Source: Carallia brachiata
Taxonomy: Eukaryota; Streptophyta; Magnoliopsida; Malpighiales; Rhizophoraceae
Direction of reading: 5' to 3'
Length of the DNA: 64,000 bases
NCBI GenBank assembly: GCA_021464245.1
Contig: JADCRB010000070.1
Coordinates: 685,373 to 749,372 of the forward strand
Shown: in pieces, positions 61,701 through 64,000 of the stretch
Position numbering within the stretch: the stretch's first letter is position 1
Layout: each line of letters begins with the position of its first letter
Translations under genes and position numbers: made by a program
Notes under the pieces: model-generated
Told to the model about the DNA's origin: nothing
Database searches by the model: none
Seen by the model: the letters and a program-made list of their open reading frames with translations, nothing else

Positions 61701-63325
61701 GGCTTTCAACTTGAGGAGATTTTTGACAATGTGACTCCTTCAACAGAGCTTCTTTAAGTAAACCACATTTTGGCAAGATATAACCAATAGATGGTCTAAA
61801 CATGTTAAAAATTCTTATACAAATTACAATTTACATTTCACGAGTATAAGAAATATCAAATCTAAGCTTCAACCGCATACAAGCATAAATGCTGGACAAG
61901 AAAGAGAGCTCCACACATCATTTTTAAAACGTAATTTAAGAAGTGCAAAAACAAATATATGGTAACTGCACAACCAACCATATTGCATGATAGAGAGGGA
62001 TAATAACACGCCAAAGCTATTGCATGACAAACATATTAATATAAACAAGCAAAAACAAAAGAGGCACTATCATCTATGTAAACAATCAAAAAGACATATA
62101 ATTTAAGTGAAAACGTAACTTGATAGTAACAAGAAAAAAAGAAGGACAAGATTAACAGAAGTCATAGCTAGACATGAAAAGAAAAGTACACAAAAAAGCA
62201 AAGCATAAAATGCCTAAAACACTGAATGCAATAAACTTCAGCAACCAAGACATTTGTGGCATCAAATAATGAAGTTGTAACACATAAAAGAGAACAATAA
62301 AGGCAAAAGGAGAATGAAATGATTTCTCTCCAGCAAATTTAATGACTCTTCAAGAAATTTGAGATCTCCTCACAGAACTACAGGTCAGTCTGCTTATGTC
62401 ACTCCCCTATCTAGCAAACCTCCACAGAAGCACAAGCTTGAACTAATGCCCTTGCAACTAGCTGCTCCATAAAGCATTCACTAAATCTTCTACCAACACA
62501 TTATTTGCTCAATCTCAAGGACATATCAAAACACTCAAATGGAAACCAAAGATGCGCCCCCTCTTTACCATCGTCAAACAATCAGCTTTGTGAAAGCACC
62601 ATTTCAAACCACTAATAATCTCTCAATCGTCATTGCTTCTCCGTGTTCAAGTAAAATTTATGACCATATGATAGATATGGCAATATTTTGGGAATAAATT
62701 TGTATAGCCAAAACATGATGGATCCAACTCCACTACTACACATAGAAACAATGCTTAAAGAACCTACAAAACAATTTGACAACAACGATTTCTATGACTG
62801 AAGTTTTCAGTAAAGAAAAAGACGAGAAAGAGTTCAATTTAAGATTGCCCCAAGGATAATAGCTCACAAGTAGTAGGGTCATGGAAGAATCAAATCACAA
62901 CTTCACGGCCATACTATATGATGCCACGGTAGCTGTCTTAACATTTTGTTTCCATTGCTAACAGATAACAAAATTAAATTTCCTCAAATCATCATCTCAA
63001 ATATGAAACCAAAGCTTCTGACCAAATCCAGACTCTTCCACAGTCATTTAGAAATAACTCCATAAAAATCTGATCCTATAAGGATCACCTCCATAGTTAT
63101 CCATCTAAATCAATGCATGAGATTTTCTATGCAATACAGGATGAAACACATATAGAGGCTCGAATTTAATGGGCGCATACAACCAAAAAACATGCACAAT
63201 ACACGGTTTAGTTCCCCATACTAAACAAAGAAGGGTAAGATCAATTCCACAACATAACTCAAAAAGTCCAGCAATCATTCAATTAGGCAAAGCTAAGGGT
63301 AGTTACCTATTTGAAATAGAAAAAT
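58758..63325. other. Long gene-poor interval upstream of the GT31 gene and downstream of the FPA-like gene
   Basis: The first part is the GT31 promoter. From 61600 the DNA is AT-rich and probably contains the 3' UTR or downstream sequence of the FPA-like gene. A 65-codon stop-free minus-strand stretch at 60901-61095 (VKDITRVEYLPKDGKWHANM, then VPMARFRPSTFSSLALILDE) looks protein-like but matches no family I know. A weak SINE-like piece lies near 59985-60040. No other gene was recognised. Confidence 0.4.
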
Positions 63326-64000
63326 TCATTGCTGATTTCGAGGTCCTTGCACCCCCGGACTGCTAGTTTGCTGTTGCTGTTTCTGCTGTATCTGGAGGAG
63401 GAGATTGGCTGCAAACTGTAATGTAGATTGGTATCGTTGATTTTTGTCAGCCTCAAATTCTGACATGCCCTGACCATGTGCAGGAATAGCAGTTTGAACT
63501 ACTTGTCCCTGATTGGAGTTATCTCTGTTCACCTGCTCAACAGTCAATGGCATCCCAGATTGAGACTGGGAATAATTTACTCCCTGAACCTGACCAGACA
63601 AAAGCAATGCAAATTTTAGATTGCTTTACAAATGATGGACACTAGGATACTGGACCATCTATTCTTTGAGCCATCCAAAAGATTACCTGAAACGGCTGGC
63701 TGGCCTGTGGGGGCAAAGCAAACTGGCCATTTGGAGATGCAAAATTGGTCAACGACCTAGATTGAATTGCACTCTGATGTACTACACTCGTACTAGAATC
63801 TACTGTTTGTGTATTTGAAGGGACCACATTCGCTAAGTGACTAGAAACATTGGATAAGGGCTGGTAATGCTGATATTGTGAATGAAACTGTGACTGCAAA
63901 GCAAATTGGTTCCCAGCTTGTAAGAGAATTGAGTTTCCTGGAACTTGATTTTCCTGTCTCAACCCCTGCGGTGGAATTCCTTGATCAGAAGCAACAGAAG
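63326..64000 (-). CDS. FPA: C-terminal part of a Gln-rich RNA-binding protein, probably FPA (partial)
   Basis: FPA is a spen-family nuclear protein that controls 3'-end choice and flowering time. Two exons are visible on the minus strand: from the right edge (64000) to 63687, and 63326-63589. The join FQ-VQGVNYSQ keeps phase. The text is low in complexity and rich in Gln, Ser and Asn (QSQFHSQYQHYQPLSN), then EADKNQRYQSTLQFAANLLL, QIQQKQQQQ and a stop. That closing block is what I recall at the end of FPA proteins; no RRM or SPOC domain is in view because the gene continues past the edge. The identity rests on this one motif, so another Q-rich RNA-binding protein remains possible. Confidence 0.6.

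Overview
This is nuclear DNA from a flowering plant, most likely a woody core eudicot. Genes have many short exons with GT/AG introns, intergenic DNA is AT-rich, and small transposon relics are scattered throughout. The proteins match well-known plant families: SPT4, CRM, fructokinase, YIF1, BBX24/25, MAC5/RBM22, ETF-QO, PosF21-like bZIP and GT31. No bacterial, organellar or viral block was seen. I built the exon models by hand from splice motifs and reading phase, without RNA evidence.

Layout. SPT4 (minus, leaves the left edge) and a CRM-domain gene (plus, 1268-4782) share a head-to-head promoter. From about 4530 to 15335 lies an old tandem duplication of an ancestral block holding the CRM 3' end, a fructokinase and the 3' end of a UPF0739 gene. 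The outer genes survived: CRM on the left and UPF0739 (minus, 15047-18446) on the right. The inner copies decayed: a fructokinase without exon 1 (5533-7020) and a CRM tail fragment (7851-8081). One fructokinase (12266-14468) is intact. Next come a YIF1 gene (19754-22321) with an in-frame TGA and a damaged splice acceptor, a secreted LRR protein (minus), an F-box gene (minus) with two possible alternative last exons, and a BBX24/25-like B-box gene (minus).

The right half holds a retrotransposon RNase H relic (31359-31808), a MAC5/RBM22 splicing factor (plus, 32919-35478), a DUF1336/EDR2-like gene (minus), an 18-exon mitochondrial ETF-QO gene (plus, 41793-50889), a PosF21-like bZIP gene (minus, 52123-55623) whose Q-rich tail is frameshifted, a one-exon GT31 glycosyltransferase (minus), and the 3' end of a probable FPA gene leaving the right edge (minus).

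Repeats include four copies of one CCGGTT-rich element with GTTGTCAG ends, a long hairpin element inside the fructokinase pseudogene, an Au-like SINE in an ETF-QO intron, weaker SINE-like pieces and several microsatellites. The genes do not form a pathway; this is ordinary plant gene order. I found no clearly new biological system. The most unusual features are the duplication with opposite decay of its inner copies, the YIF1 lesions, the bZIP tail frameshift and the duplicated F-box terminal exons.
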